A stretch of DNA of 64,000 nucleotides from JAALLB01 sp017643495 (GTDB lineage Bacteria; Pseudomonadota; Alphaproteobacteria; Rhizobiales; Rhizobiaceae), in contig OZ244147.1 of the NCBI GenBank assembly GCA_965216105.1, forward strand, positions 744,001-808,000, given 5' to 3'. The notes beneath the pieces are model-generated. The model saw nothing but the letters and a program-made list of their open reading frames with translations. It was not told the DNA's origin and ran no database searches. The position numbers and the translations under genes were made by a program. Below, piece by piece: positions 42,824-52,890 of this stretch (within the stretch, counting starts at the first letter, position 1; every line of letters begins with the position of its first letter).

Positions 42824-44011
42824 ATGGATGCTGAACTTTCCCTGATGCCGTCCATGCTCTCGCGGGGCTTTGAAGAAGCCGAGTTTGTCATGCGGTTGAA
42901 AAATGCGCAGGCACTCATGGCGGCACAAGGGGTTTCCGGCCTCCTTTTGATGAGTGAGCCGGAGGTGCGCTATTTCACCGGCTTCCATACACTCTTTTGG
43001 CAAAGCCCCACCCGTCCGTGGTTTGTATATGTACCTGTTGATGGCAAGCCGGTCGCGATCATTCCGGAAATTGGCGCAGACCTGATGCGCAAGACATGGA
43101 TCGAAGACATTCGCAGTTGGAGCGCGCCCGCACCACAGGATGACGGGATCAGTCTGCTGACCGAATTGTTGACGCCACTTTCAAATGCGAAGGCAGGACT
43201 TGGCATCATGAAGGGGCATGAAACCGGCCTGCGCATGCCGCTAGGAGACTGGGAGCGTTTAACCAAAGCCTTGCCCGGACTGGAGATCATTGATGTGACC
43301 GGTTTGGTTCAGGGTTTGCGGATGGTGAAGTCGGAAGCCGAACTGGAAAAACTGCGCCATGTTTGTGCAATCGGTTCAGCAGCCTTTGCCGGGGTTCCGG
43401 AAATTGCAGGGAACGGGATTCCGCTGGAGGAAGTTTTCCGCGAGTTTCGCCGTCTTGCACTCGCCACAGGAGCCGATGATGTGCCTTATCTCGTGGGAGG
43501 TGCCGGTCCGGGTGGCTATACCGATGTTATTTCTCCGCCTTCCCGCCGTCCGTTGGAAAACGGGGACGTCTTGATGCTGGATACCGGTTGTACCTGGGAC
43601 GGTTATTATTGCGATTTTGACCGCAACTGGGCGATCGGTCATGCGGGTGATCCGGCCAAACGGGCCCATGATGTTCTCTGGCGGGCAACCGATGCAGGTA
43701 TTGTAGCGGCCCGCCCGGGGAATACCTGCAGTGACGTTTTTCATGCCATGTCCAGGGTGCTTACAGAACTGGGTGATGCTGGGGGTGACATTGGCCGGCT
43801 TGGTCACGGGCTCGGTATGCAACTGACCGAACAGCCCTCACTTGCAGGTTTTGAGCGAAAAGTGCTTGAGGAGAACATGGTGCTGACCATTGAACCGTCA
43901 GTTTCCTACGGAGACGGGCTGATGATGGTGCATGAGGAAAACATCATTGTGCGTTCCGGTGGCGCGGAACTTCTCACGGCTCGTGCACCATCAGAGTTGC
44001 CCGTTCTTTGA
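42824..44011 (+). CDS. M24 family metallopeptidase (Xaa-Pro dipeptidase/creatinase-like)
   Basis: This 395-residue pita-bread enzyme has the metal ligands in place: the two Asp in LMLDTGCTWDGYYCDFDR, His in GRLGHGLGMQLTEQPS, and the two Glu in LTIEPS and VHEENIIV. The N-terminal creatinase-type domain includes PEVRYFTGFHTLFW. It probably cleaves X-Pro dipeptides or a creatine-like amidine substrate. GGGGAG ends directly before an ATG at 42815, so the ATG at 42824, nine bases away, is favoured. It follows the metalloprotease gene by 60 bases and may belong to the polysaccharide side or stand alone. Confidence 0.9.
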   Translation: MDAELSLMPSMLSRGFEEAEFVMRLKNAQALMAAQGVSGLLLMSEPEVRYFTGFHTLFWQSPTRPWFVYVPVDGKPVAIIPEIGADLMRKTWIEDIRSWSAPAPQDDGISLLTELLTPLSNAKAGLGIMKGHETGLRMPLGDWERLTKALPGLEIIDVTGLVQGLRMVKSEAELEKLRHVCAIGSAAFAGVPEIAGNGIPLEEVFREFRRLALATGADDVPYLVGGAGPGGYTDVISPPSRRPLENGDVLMLDTGCTWDGYYCDFDRNWAIGHAGDPAKRAHDVLWRATDAGIVAARPGNTCSDVFHAMSRVLTELGDAGGDIGRLGHGLGMQLTEQPSLAGFERKVLEENMVLTIEPSVSYGDGLMMVHEENIIVRSGGAELLTARAPSELPVL

Positions 44012-44033
44012 GCGCACTTGTGGCGGTGGAGGG

Positions 44034-45041
44034 CTATTCATATCCCATCGGGTTTCTCGACTGCCAGTTCCATGCGTCCCGGCACATTTCCCCGATGCCA
44101 AACCGTGCCTCCCAGCCGAGATATTCACGGGCCAGGCCGGGGTCTGCATAGCAGGATGCAACATCGCCTTCACGGCGCCCCATGATTTCATAAGGTATGG
44201 GCTTTCCTGCCGCTTCGGAAAAGGCGGCAACCATTTCCAAAACACTTGTGCCGCGGCCTGTGCCGAGATTGATTGCAGTGCATTGCGGGGCTTCAATCCG
44301 GTTGATTGCAGCAACATGGCCTGCTGCCAGGTCTTTCACATGAATATAATCACGGACCCCGGTGCCGTCCGGTGTGTCATAATCATTCCCGTAAACCTGC
44401 AGCTTGTCCCGCCGGCCAACTGCCACCTGGCAAATATACGGCATGAGATTGTTCGGTATGCCGTCAGGCGATTCCCCGATCAGGCCTGTTTCATGTGCGC
44501 CTACCGGATTGAAATAGCGAAGCAGTATCACCGACCAGCCCGGCCCGGAACTTGAAACGGCCCTCAACATGTTTTCGATTACCAGCTTTGTCTCGCCATA
44601 GGTGTTGGCTGTCGACAGGGGGTGGGTTTCAGGTATCGGCAATTGCTCCGGGTCGCCATAAACAGTGGCCGAGGACGAGAACACGATTTTCCTGACCCCG
44701 TTTTCCTGCATGGCCTCAAGCAGTGACTGGGTGCCTGTTACATTGTTTGAATAGTATTTGAGCGGGTCTTTCATGCTTTCGCCAACTGCCTTGGCACCGG
44801 CAAAGTGAATGACAGCCTCCGCTCCTTGTTGGGAAAGTGTACGGCTCAGCAGGACAGTGTCCCTGATATCGCCTTCTATCATTACCGGAGTCTTGCCGGT
44901 CAATTGTTCCAGGCGAGGCAGAATTTCACGACTTGCATTGGAGAAATTGTCAAAGATAACCGGCTCATGACCTTCCCTGACAAGTTCCACAAATGTATGA
45001 GAGCCAATGTATCCTGCACCGCCCGTTACCAGAATTTTCAC
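44034..45041 (-). CDS. galE: UDP-glucose 4-epimerase
   Basis: This 335-residue SDR enzyme interconverts UDP-glucose and UDP-galactose. Motifs are NAD binding VTGGAGYIGSHTFVELV (residues 5-21), SSSATVYGDPEQLP, catalytic YGETK and GTGVRDYIHVKDLA. It supplies UDP-Gal for the polysaccharide. It is the last gene of the kpsE-kpsM-kpsT-GT2-galE unit (45 bases after the glycosyltransferase). Length and motifs are normal for GalE. Confidence 0.96.
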   Translation of the reverse strand: MKILVTGGAGYIGSHTFVELVREGHEPVIFDNFSNASREILPRLEQLTGKTPVMIEGDIRDTVLLSRTLSQQGAEAVIHFAGAKAVGESMKDPLKYYSNNVTGTQSLLEAMQENGVRKIVFSSSATVYGDPEQLPIPETHPLSTANTYGETKLVIENMLRAVSSSGPGWSVILLRYFNPVGAHETGLIGESPDGIPNNLMPYICQVAVGRRDKLQVYGNDYDTPDGTGVRDYIHVKDLAAGHVAAINRIEAPQCTAINLGTGRGTSVLEMVAAFSEAAGKPIPYEIMGRREGDVASCYADPGLAREYLGWEARFGIGEMCRDAWNWQSRNPMGYE

Positions 45042-45086
45042 GTCTTTCTCCTGCAGTTGGATCCGGGATGTCCTGTTCCCGTTTTT

Positions 45087-46712
45087 TCACTCATAATGGC
45101 GGCTTGCCTGTCGAAGTTCTTTGTCCCATTTCCTGCGCATATATGCCCGTTCGCGCAGAAAGCGTTCATTGTGATCGGCGTCCGAACCACGGCTTGCAGA
45201 TTCATTGTGAACCAGATTTGCCTGCGCGCAACAAATATTGACCAGCCCTTCCTTGCGTATCTTCAGACACAAATCCACATCATTGAAGGCAATGGCAAGA
45301 TTGGTTTCATCCATGCCGCCGACGGTGTGGAAAAGCTTTTTGCGCAACAACATGCATGCCCCGGTGACTGCCTGTGCGTCATGTGTATAAGCCGCAATGG
45401 ACCTTGTTTCGACCTCGCTTGCAGGCAAGCCGTCAAAGGGCGAGAAAGCAATGCGAAGCACATCAAGCGCCAGCCCGGCATGCTGCACCCTGCCGTCCGG
45501 ATGCCAAAGTCGTGCGCCAATTGCCCCGGCTCCGCCTTGCCTTGCAAAATGCATCATGGCTGAAAGCCAGTTTTCTTCCGTGATCGCGATGTCATTGTTG
45601 AGCAAGAGCAGATACTCGCCCCGCGCCTCCCTGGCCGCCAGGTTTATCAGCTTTGCAAAATTGAAGGGGCCGGGTGCCGGCAGAATGCGGACGTTCGGAC
45701 GATCAGAGACCGTGTTGAAGAAATCCCGGGTTTCTTTTTCGACCGAACCATTGTCGACAATGATCAGTTCAATCGCCTGATAAGCGGTTTGTTCAAGACA
45801 CCCTTCAACACTCTTGCGCAACAGATCGAGCCGGTCGCGGGTCGGGATGATGATCGATACCGTTTCATCGCGGGACGGTTCGGTTGTCTCTTGTATCTGC
45901 TGAATACTGGTGGGCGTTTGCAAGGCCTTTGTCGCCGGCTGGTGGACAAGGACCATGTTTTCGTGGTGAGTTTGCCGTGGCCTGATTTTCCCGTATGTCA
46001 CTGCGGACGGAGAGTGGGCTCCTTCGAGGCTGAAACTTTCCGTATGAAAAGTGGCTGTTTGGACAAGATAATCTGTTTCTCCCAGCATGACCGGATCAAA
46101 TTCCGGTCTCCAGAAAGGGAGAGAACGCTCACCTGCGTCATTGATGATATCATCATGTCCATAAAACAGTTTCAGGGCATTGTTTCTGCTGAATGCGCGG
46201 AAAAATGCTGCACAATAATCCCTGTTCAGTTTTGCCCCGGCTACAGGAAATGACGTCCAAGGATAGACGGGTATCTCAGCCATGCGTTTTTCTGTCAGCA
46301 AGGTTATCCTTGCCTGGACGGAAGGTAGCAAACTGGCCAATTCAACCGACAGCTTTTCGTAATCATCGGGCTGGGCAACAATCACGGTCAGATGCCAACC
46401 GGGAGATGTCTGCCCGATCAGGCTGTTGAGCGTTGTCATTGTAGCGTTGGTATCTGCCTCTCTTCCATCAAGAACAAACCCGATGGTTGGGCAGGTGGCC
46501 TTGCGGAATTTTGCAAACAGGAGACAGGCTGCCAGAACCAGCCGGTTGCAATGTTCCTGCCAAAGCCTGTTTTGGGGGTAATCGCTCCTCCCCTGCCTGA
46601 TACCTGCTTTCCTGCGGAATTGCGACCAAGCCATGCGGGCCAGAATTTCGGGGCCTTCCAGGGTGAAAACCCTTCTTGCAATGGCCAGGTTTTTTGTCAG
46701 GGAAGGAAACAA
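45087..46712 (-). CDS. Glycosyltransferase family 2 with N-terminal degenerate GT-like half
   Basis: This 541-residue protein's C-terminal half (about residue 280 onwards) has the GT-A signatures VSIIIPTRDRLDLLRKSVEG, IELIIVDNGS and LLLNNDIAI, plus VTGACMLLRKKLF and the later FNDVDLCLKI. The N-terminal half also starts with a GT2-like fold (TIGFVLDGREADTNATMTTL), but its acidic motif is weak, so it may be an inactive or acceptor-binding module. No signal or membrane segment is seen. It lies between capsule export ABC genes and galE and probably adds a sugar to the capsule. Confidence 0.9.
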   Translation of the reverse strand: MFPSLTKNLAIARRVFTLEGPEILARMAWSQFRRKAGIRQGRSDYPQNRLWQEHCNRLVLAACLLFAKFRKATCPTIGFVLDGREADTNATMTTLNSLIGQTSPGWHLTVIVAQPDDYEKLSVELASLLPSVQARITLLTEKRMAEIPVYPWTSFPVAGAKLNRDYCAAFFRAFSRNNALKLFYGHDDIINDAGERSLPFWRPEFDPVMLGETDYLVQTATFHTESFSLEGAHSPSAVTYGKIRPRQTHHENMVLVHQPATKALQTPTSIQQIQETTEPSRDETVSIIIPTRDRLDLLRKSVEGCLEQTAYQAIELIIVDNGSVEKETRDFFNTVSDRPNVRILPAPGPFNFAKLINLAAREARGEYLLLLNNDIAITEENWLSAMMHFARQGGAGAIGARLWHPDGRVQHAGLALDVLRIAFSPFDGLPASEVETRSIAAYTHDAQAVTGACMLLRKKLFHTVGGMDETNLAIAFNDVDLCLKIRKEGLVNICCAQANLVHNESASRGSDADHNERFLRERAYMRRKWDKELRQASRHYE

Positions 46713-46776
46713 GTTCAGGGTCCGGTTGATCTTGGCAACAGCATTGAAGGATCAACCGAAGCCATTGCACCAGGGC

Positions 46777-47433
46777 TTATTTGGCCTGGTTTGCATCATG
46801 ATGGGCGATCGCTTCATCAAGGTCTTCATAATAGTCGAGCCTGCCAGAGTCGAGTACGCAGCCATGCTGGCAATATTGCTTGAGTGAGCCTGAACTGTGC
46901 GACACCATGATGATGTTTGAAGTACGCAGCTTCTGCTCAAAGACCTCGGCACATTTTTTCTTGAAGCGCGTGTCTCCAACCGCCGTTATTTCATCGATCA
47001 GGTAATAGTCGAATTCAACAGCCATACTGACACCAAAAGCCAGCCGGGCCTTCATGCCGCTGGAATAGGTCTTGATCGGGGCGCGAAGGGCAGGGCCGAG
47101 TTCCGAGAAATCCTCAACGAAATCGATCATTTCGGCAATGTCCTGACCATACATGCGCGCAACAAACCGGATGTTTTCCATGCCCGTCATCTGGCCATTG
47201 AAGCCGCCACTGAAACCCAGCGGCCAGGAAACATTTGCATATCTGCGTATCTTGCCAGCGTCAGGCAGTTCTGCCCCTGCTATCAGCCGCATCATGGTGG
47301 ATTTCCCGGCCCCGTTATGGCCAAGTATGCCTACGCTGACACCGGATGGAAACGTCATGTTGAGGTCTTCCAGGATGACCTTCTCGACGCCACCGAGGCG
47401 ATATGATTTTCGAACAGATTCAAATTCAATCAT
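46777..47433 (-). CDS. Capsular polysaccharide ABC transporter ATP-binding protein (KpsT type)
   Basis: This 218-residue ATPase has Walker A GILGHNGAGKSTMMRLIAG, a signature YSSGMKARLAFGVSM and Walker B DYYLIDEITAVGD. It powers ABC-2 export of capsule or lipopolysaccharide O-antigen. The start is 5 bases after the permease stop on the same strand. The length is typical of KpsT/CtrD rather than of the longer Wzt proteins with a carbohydrate-binding tail. Confidence 0.95.
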   Translation of the reverse strand: MIEFESVRKSYRLGGVEKVILEDLNMTFPSGVSVGILGHNGAGKSTMMRLIAGAELPDAGKIRRYANVSWPLGFSGGFNGQMTGMENIRFVARMYGQDIAEMIDFVEDFSELGPALRAPIKTYSSGMKARLAFGVSMAVEFDYYLIDEITAVGDTRFKKKCAEVFEQKLRTSNIIMVSHSSGSLKQYCQHGCVLDSGRLDYYEDLDEAIAHHDANQAK

Positions 47434-47438
47434 TGTCG

Positions 47439-48230
47439 TCAGGCCAGTTTTTTCCTGAACAGTCGTGCACCGCCAAAACCTGTAAGCAAGAGGCCCGTTG
47501 TCACGTAGAACAGGAACGGACCGTCAAAAATCACACTTTCATAGTTGATGTAATATGCGGCACGGAACCAATCAATGAAGTGTAGCAAGGGATTCCATGC
47601 CAACCAATCTGTTATATAGGGCGGGAAAGTGGTCGGAATGAAAAATATCCCGGAAATGAAAAACAGCGGCCTTGATATGATTCCGTAAATTTGTGGCCAG
47701 GTACCCCAGAGGCACTTTACAACTGCATTGGTCACCCCAACTCCCAAACCGAACAGGGAAAGACAAAAGATTGCGGCAATCGCACTGCCGGGATTGTGAG
47801 GCCAGGGTGCAAACCCGATCATGATCAAGGTTGAGAAGAATACCAGCAGGACGAGAAAATAGGTCGCGATCACGAGCAGGTATCTGGCAAACACGGCATC
47901 GGTTTCCTTGACGAGAGGATACGTCATCAAGCCCTTGTTCTGTGTAAAGACGGCCATCAGCGAATTCGCGAGCTTGTTGTACATCTCGAAAGGTATGATC
48001 CCGGTTGCAAAAAACAGGATGAAACTGGTGCCGATCGGCGGCATCCGGCTGATGAAGGAAAAAATCAGCACCATGATTGTGGTGGTCAGTATGGGGTTTG
48101 CTATTGCCCAGAGATATCCGAGTTGGGCATTGCCGAAAGTCACCCGTGTTTCACGAAGGATCAGGGCCCAGATAACGCGCGACTGGACGGTCAACGGGTT
48201 TTCGCCAAATCTGTATCGCGCGCTTGCCAT
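47439..48230 (-). CDS. Capsular polysaccharide ABC-2 permease (KpsM type)
   Basis: This 263-residue permease has six hydrophobic segments and the ABC-2 pattern RVIWALILRETRVTFGNAQL at the N-terminus, GIIPFEMYNKLANSLMAVF in the middle and a final LLTGFGGARLFRKK. It forms the membrane channel with the KpsT-like ATPase encoded immediately downstream. It lies 18 bases after the KpsE-type gene. The polymer carried is not evident from this gene. Confidence 0.95.
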   Translation of the reverse strand: MASARYRFGENPLTVQSRVIWALILRETRVTFGNAQLGYLWAIANPILTTTIMVLIFSFISRMPPIGTSFILFFATGIIPFEMYNKLANSLMAVFTQNKGLMTYPLVKETDAVFARYLLVIATYFLVLLVFFSTLIMIGFAPWPHNPGSAIAAIFCLSLFGLGVGVTNAVVKCLWGTWPQIYGIISRPLFFISGIFFIPTTFPPYITDWLAWNPLLHFIDWFRAAYYINYESVIFDGPFLFYVTTGLLLTGFGGARLFRKKLA

Positions 48231-48248
48231 GATGTTCGAGGGCCAGCC

Positions 48249-49520
48249 TTACCGAATATGATCCCTGACCGAATTGACCAGCAACAGGCCTATGGACCAC
48301 AACATCAGGCAAATTACGAAGACCAGAATGCTGTTCAAAATGCGGGTCGGGTAGATCGCATCCTGTGCGAGTGACGGTTTTTGATAAACTGCAAGGAAGC
48401 GTTGCTGCCGGTCGGCGTCTATGCGGGAGCGTTCGAGTGACGACATGGCCGCTGTATAGGCCTGTTGTGCGAATTCGAGATCAACCTGCAAACGTTCAAA
48501 GTCAGACAGAATTTCTGAAAGGCTGGCACCGGAACCACTTGATTCAATTTCCGCCTTTTTCAGGACCAGTTGCTCCTCGAGTGCCTTGATCTGGCGTTTC
48601 AGTTCACGAACCGTGGGTGAATCCTCGTCAAGCTGACCGTTTCGCGCAGCAGTCAGACGGGCATTCAGGGAGATAAGCTGCTGTTCAAGTTCCGTCGTCA
48701 GCGATACCTGGGCACCGGCCGAAGATTCCGGATCAACCGCTTTGGTCTCGGAGCGGAATTCACGCAGCTTGTTGCGAATGAATTTCAGGCGAAGTTCCGC
48801 CTTTGCGACTTCTTCCTTTGAAAAGGCAACGGCATCCCGCCGGGCCTGGTCGGACAGTTCATTGACCAGTTCCTGACTGTATTTGACAACAAGGTTGGCG
48901 ACCTTGAGAGCATCTTCCCTCGTGAATGCCTCAACCTGAAACTCGATCAGGCCTGATGTGTTGTCATAGGAAGGCTCAATCATCCATTCCCAGTATTCGA
49001 GAATGTCTTCGATCGGGTCCTCGGGATCGAGACGGTAGAAAAAATCGGCATGGTCAGCACTGTAGGCGTTGAGAAAATCCGCCTCGTTGATCAGTTTTTC
49101 CAGCAGTTCCCGGCTCTCCAGATACCGCATGATGATATAGGAATCCGTTGTGGTACTGCCGGATGTGCTGGCTCCGGTCAGTGCGCCAAGGAAATCCGTG
49201 CTGATTGCCCCGCCTTCGAGGGTTCTGACTGAAAAACCTGCGCTTGAGACATAGCGGTCGGAAGCAATCATCAGAAAATAGATGCTTCCCAATGCGCCGG
49301 GAAGCAGAACGAGCAGCAGAAAAGAGGCCAGAACCATTTTCCGGAAGAGCAGTTTCGGCTTTCGAAAGGTAAGACGCAGTGCGTTTTTCGCTGCCTTGGG
49401 GGCGTTCGAAACCACATCAGCGGTCTTGCCGGGCATCGGTACGATCTTGGAAGAAGATTCGTTTGTAACCTTATGCTTGCTCTGGTTTGAATTGAGCATT
49501 GCTTCAACATGCTTGTTCAT
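48249..49520 (-). CDS. Capsule export inner-membrane protein (KpsE/CtrB/BexC type)
   Basis: This 423-residue polysaccharide co-polymerase has two transmembrane helices: FLLLVLLPGALGSIYFLM near residue 70 and ILNSILVFVICLMLWSIG near the end. Between them lies a periplasmic coiled coil (about 220-370, ELRLKFIRNKLREFRSETKA and later RELKRQIKALEEQLVLKKAE). It bridges the ABC exporter to an outer-membrane channel not found in this window. The ATG at 49520 gives a normal cytoplasmic tail; the longer frame from 49607 adds 29 unsupported residues. It is first in the export operon. Confidence 0.93.
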   Translation of the reverse strand: MNKHVEAMLNSNQSKHKVTNESSSKIVPMPGKTADVVSNAPKAAKNALRLTFRKPKLLFRKMVLASFLLLVLLPGALGSIYFLMIASDRYVSSAGFSVRTLEGGAISTDFLGALTGASTSGSTTTDSYIIMRYLESRELLEKLINEADFLNAYSADHADFFYRLDPEDPIEDILEYWEWMIEPSYDNTSGLIEFQVEAFTREDALKVANLVVKYSQELVNELSDQARRDAVAFSKEEVAKAELRLKFIRNKLREFRSETKAVDPESSAGAQVSLTTELEQQLISLNARLTAARNGQLDEDSPTVRELKRQIKALEEQLVLKKAEIESSGSGASLSEILSDFERLQVDLEFAQQAYTAAMSSLERSRIDADRQQRFLAVYQKPSLAQDAIYPTRILNSILVFVICLMLWSIGLLLVNSVRDHIR

Positions 49521-49760
49521 GTTTTCACTACCACGCCTTGGCTGCTTTTTACGGGTATCACAGTTGTAGCTTTGGACAAACAAAGCAATTTTCTGGTTTT
49601 GAAGCAAACCCGAGGGTGTCGGGAATGCAGAGACCTGTGATGCCTAACTTCAAATCATAGCAATTTTTGGACTAAGGATTTGTAAAGGATTAATCTGTTG
49701 CAGGGCTTGTCTTCCGGGCTTTCAACTCACTTGATCATGGCATAGTCGGCCTGGAACCAG

Positions 49761-51689
49761 TTAACTCCGGGGCAATATTCCGAATTCATACAGGTGTTCG
49801 ATAATCCGGTCTGCAGCATCGTCTGCCGATTGCTCGACGGTATTGATGCTGATTTCCGGGTTTTCCGGAGCCTCATACGGGCTGTCGATACCGGTGAAAT
49901 TTTTCAACTCTCCGCGGCGTGCCTTCTTGTAGAGGCCCTTCACATCCCGTTCTTCGGCCACAGCCAGAGGGGTGTCCACATAGATCTCGATGAAATGGCC
50001 ATCTGCCACCTTCTCACGGGCTATACGCCTTTCGGACCGGAATGGAGAGATGAAGGAAACCAGCGTGATCAGGCCGGCCTGAAGCATGAGTTGTGAAACT
50101 TCCGTGATACGGCGGATGTTTTCCACGCGATCGGCTTCGGTAAAACCGAGATCCCGGTTCAGTCCGTGGCGAACATTGTCACCATCAAGCAACATGGTGT
50201 GCCTGCCCATTGCAAACAGTTTCTTCTCCAATGCGTTGGCAATGGTTGACTTGCCCGAGCCGGAAAGACCGGTAAACCACAACAATGCCGGCTGCTGGCC
50301 CTTCTGTTCTGCACGGGCCTGCTCATTGATTTCCAGGGATTGCCAGTGAATGTTAGCTGCACGTCTCAATGCAAATTTCAGGAAGCCCATGGCAACCGTC
50401 CGGTTACTTATCCGGTCAATGAGAATGAAGCTGCCAGTGGTCCTGTTATCCCCGTAGGCATCAAATGCGATATTCTGGTCCAGGGAAAGATTGCAGGAAC
50501 CGATATCATTCAGTGACAGTGTGCTGGCAGCAAGCTTCTCGAGAGAGTTGACATCCCGCACATAGCGTGGTGCCGCGACTGTTGCCTGGACAGTCCGGGC
50601 ACCGGCCTTCATGAGGTAGGCCCTGCCAGGAAGCATTTCTTCATCATCCATCCACAGAATGGTAGCCCGGAACTGGTTGGCGACCTCTGTCGGATCATCC
50701 TTGCCGCAAATGATGTCACCACGGGAAATGTCGATCTCGTCATTCAGCGTAAGGGTAACAGACTGGTTGGCAACCGCTTCATCCATACGGTCCGTTTGGT
50801 CAAATTTTGAAGGAAAAACAATTTCCCTGACCGTGCTGGTTTTACCTGATGGCAGTGCACGTATTTCATCGCCCGGACGGATTGTTCCACTTGCTATGCG
50901 TCCTGAAAACCCGCGAAAATCCAGATCGGGCCGGTTTACCCACTGGACCGGCATGCGAAACGGTTTGGCACGGGCATCATCTTCAATCGGCACCGTTTCC
51001 AGATGGGCCATCAGGGTGGGGCCGTGATACCAATCAAGTGATTCACTTTTCTCGATGACATTGTCACCCCGCAGTGCTGACAGCGGTATGGCAAGCACGT
51101 TTTCTCGAGCTATGCCAATTTCGTCAGCGAAACCGAGATAATCGGAAACAATCTCGTCAAAACGTTCCTGGCTGTAGTCGACCAGATCCATCTTGTTGAT
51201 GGCGAGGACGAGGTTTTTCACACCAAGCAAGTTGACAATGTAGGAATGGCGCCGGGTCTGGGTAAGTATGCCATGCCGGGCATCCACCATCAGAATGGCA
51301 AGATCAGCAGTCGAGGCACCGGTTGCCATGTTTCTTGTATATTGTTCATGACCGGGGGTGTCGGCGACAATGAACTTGCGCTGGTCTGTTGAGAAAAACC
51401 GGTAGGCAACGTCAATCGTGATGCCTTGTTCCCTTTCGGCAGCCAGCCCGTCGACCAAAAGGGCGAAATCCAGGTCCTTGCCCTGGGTGCCCACTTTCTT
51501 CGAGTCACTTTCCAGCGCGGCCAGCTGGTCCTCGAAGATCATTTTCGATTCATACAACAGGCGGCCGATCAGGGTTGACTTGCCGTCATCCACAGAACCG
51601 CAGGTGATGAACCTCAACATGTCCTTTGTTTCATGCGCCTTCAGGTATGCGTCTATATCACTGGCAATCAGGTCGGATTTGTGGGCCAT
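49761..51689 (-). CDS. cysNC: Bifunctional sulfate adenylyltransferase large subunit / APS kinase (CysN-CysC, NodQ-like)
   Basis: This 642-residue fusion has an N-terminal GTPase half with P-loop CGSVDDGKSTLIGRLL, DTPGHEQYTRNMATGASTAD (G3) and AINKMDLVD (G4). The C-terminal APS kinase has P-loop FTGLSGSGKSTIANALEKK (about residue 467) and DGDNVRHGLNRDLGF. With CysD it converts sulfate to APS and then PAPS. The same fusion is found as NodQ in rhizobia, where it supports sulfation of signal molecules. Its start overlaps the cysD stop (TGATG). Location between export and sugar genes, next to a sulfotransferase, suggests polysaccharide sulfation. Confidence 0.96.
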   Translation of the reverse strand: MAHKSDLIASDIDAYLKAHETKDMLRFITCGSVDDGKSTLIGRLLYESKMIFEDQLAALESDSKKVGTQGKDLDFALLVDGLAAEREQGITIDVAYRFFSTDQRKFIVADTPGHEQYTRNMATGASTADLAILMVDARHGILTQTRRHSYIVNLLGVKNLVLAINKMDLVDYSQERFDEIVSDYLGFADEIGIARENVLAIPLSALRGDNVIEKSESLDWYHGPTLMAHLETVPIEDDARAKPFRMPVQWVNRPDLDFRGFSGRIASGTIRPGDEIRALPSGKTSTVREIVFPSKFDQTDRMDEAVANQSVTLTLNDEIDISRGDIICGKDDPTEVANQFRATILWMDDEEMLPGRAYLMKAGARTVQATVAAPRYVRDVNSLEKLAASTLSLNDIGSCNLSLDQNIAFDAYGDNRTTGSFILIDRISNRTVAMGFLKFALRRAANIHWQSLEINEQARAEQKGQQPALLWFTGLSGSGKSTIANALEKKLFAMGRHTMLLDGDNVRHGLNRDLGFTEADRVENIRRITEVSQLMLQAGLITLVSFISPFRSERRIAREKVADGHFIEIYVDTPLAVAEERDVKGLYKKARRGELKNFTGIDSPYEAPENPEISINTVEQSADDAADRIIEHLYEFGILPRS

Positions 51690-52594
51690 CAGAAGTAGCC
51701 TTCCTGCTTCTTCTTTTCCATTGAAGCGCTCGCATCGTGGTCAATCACCCGGCCCTGGCGTTCGGACTGTGTGGTCAGCAGCATTTCCTGAATGATGCCG
51801 GGCAGATCGGTAGCAGAAGAGCGAATTGCACCCGTCAACGGATAGCACCCCAGGGTTCGGAACCGTACCATCTCTTGCCGTGGCGTTTCATTGTCACGCA
51901 GCGGCATGCGCTCATCATCGACCATGATCAATGTACCATCGCGTTCCACCACAGGGCGTTCTGCTGCAAAATAGAGGGGCACGATGGGGATGTTCTCAAG
52001 ATAAATATACTGCCAGATATCAAGCTCGGTCCAGTTTGACAGGGGAAATACCCGAATGCTTTCCCTGGGTTGTTTGCGTGCATTGTAAAGCGACCAGGGT
52101 TCGGGCCGCTGGTTTTTCGGATCCCAGCGATGTTGCTCGGAGCGGAATGAGAAAATGCGTTCCTTTGCGCGGGACTTTTCCTCGTCCCTTCGCGCTCCGC
52201 CGAAGGCTGCGTCGAATCGGTATTTGTCCAGAGCCTGTTTGAGCGCCTGGGTCTTCATGATATCCGTGTGGAGGGCCGAACCGTGGGTAAACGGGCCGAC
52301 ACCCTGACGCACACCTTCCTCATTGATGTGAACAATGAGTTCCATTCCGGTATCGCTTGCCATTCGGTCACGGAACTCGATCATCTCGCGGAATTTCCAT
52401 GTCGTGTCGACATGCATCAGCGGAAATGGTGGCACTGAGGGGTAGAAGGCTTTCTTGGCAAGGTGCAGCATGACTGCGGAATCCTTGCCAACAGAGTAAA
52501 GCATGACCGGCTGTTCAACTTCGGCAACCACTTCACGCATGATGTGGATGCTCTCTGCTTCAAGCTGCTGCAAATGGGTCAGATGTGATGTCAT
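51689..52594 (-). CDS. cysD: Sulfate adenylyltransferase small subunit
   Basis: This 301-residue subunit catalyses APS formation from ATP and sulfate together with CysN. Motifs are EQPVMLYSVGKDSAVMLHLA (PP-loop SxGKDS), FPLMHVDTTWKFREMIEFRD, AFGGARRDEEKSRAKERIFS and the C-terminal YPLTGAIRSSA. The start at 52594 was chosen as it gives the family N-terminus (HLQQLEAESIHIMREV); the longer frame has no support. It is translationally coupled to cysNC. Confidence 0.96.
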   Translation of the reverse strand: MTSHLTHLQQLEAESIHIMREVVAEVEQPVMLYSVGKDSAVMLHLAKKAFYPSVPPFPLMHVDTTWKFREMIEFRDRMASDTGMELIVHINEEGVRQGVGPFTHGSALHTDIMKTQALKQALDKYRFDAAFGGARRDEEKSRAKERIFSFRSEQHRWDPKNQRPEPWSLYNARKQPRESIRVFPLSNWTELDIWQYIYLENIPIVPLYFAAERPVVERDGTLIMVDDERMPLRDNETPRQEMVRFRTLGCYPLTGAIRSSATDLPGIIQEMLLTTQSERQGRVIDHDASASMEKKKQEGYF

Positions 52595-52890
52595 GGGATG
52601 ATCGATTGGTTCAGACCGGAAAGGGCAGGGGAGGTTTAGCGCCAAGTACGGTGCTTGGGCAACAGTTAATGAGACTTTTGCTGCGAAAGTGTAGTATTGC
52701 CGGGCCAACCGGACTGGCAATCAGGGTTCCCGGGAATGACTGCCCGATGGTCTTGAAAATGCCAAGTACAGGTGGTCATCTGGTTGAGGCAAAGATTCGG
52801 GACATACAATCAAGGGGAGAATTCCTGCATTCCAATGCGTTCAACAAGTGCAATGCACTGTGAGACGCCTGCAGGGAAACTGAAGCCAAT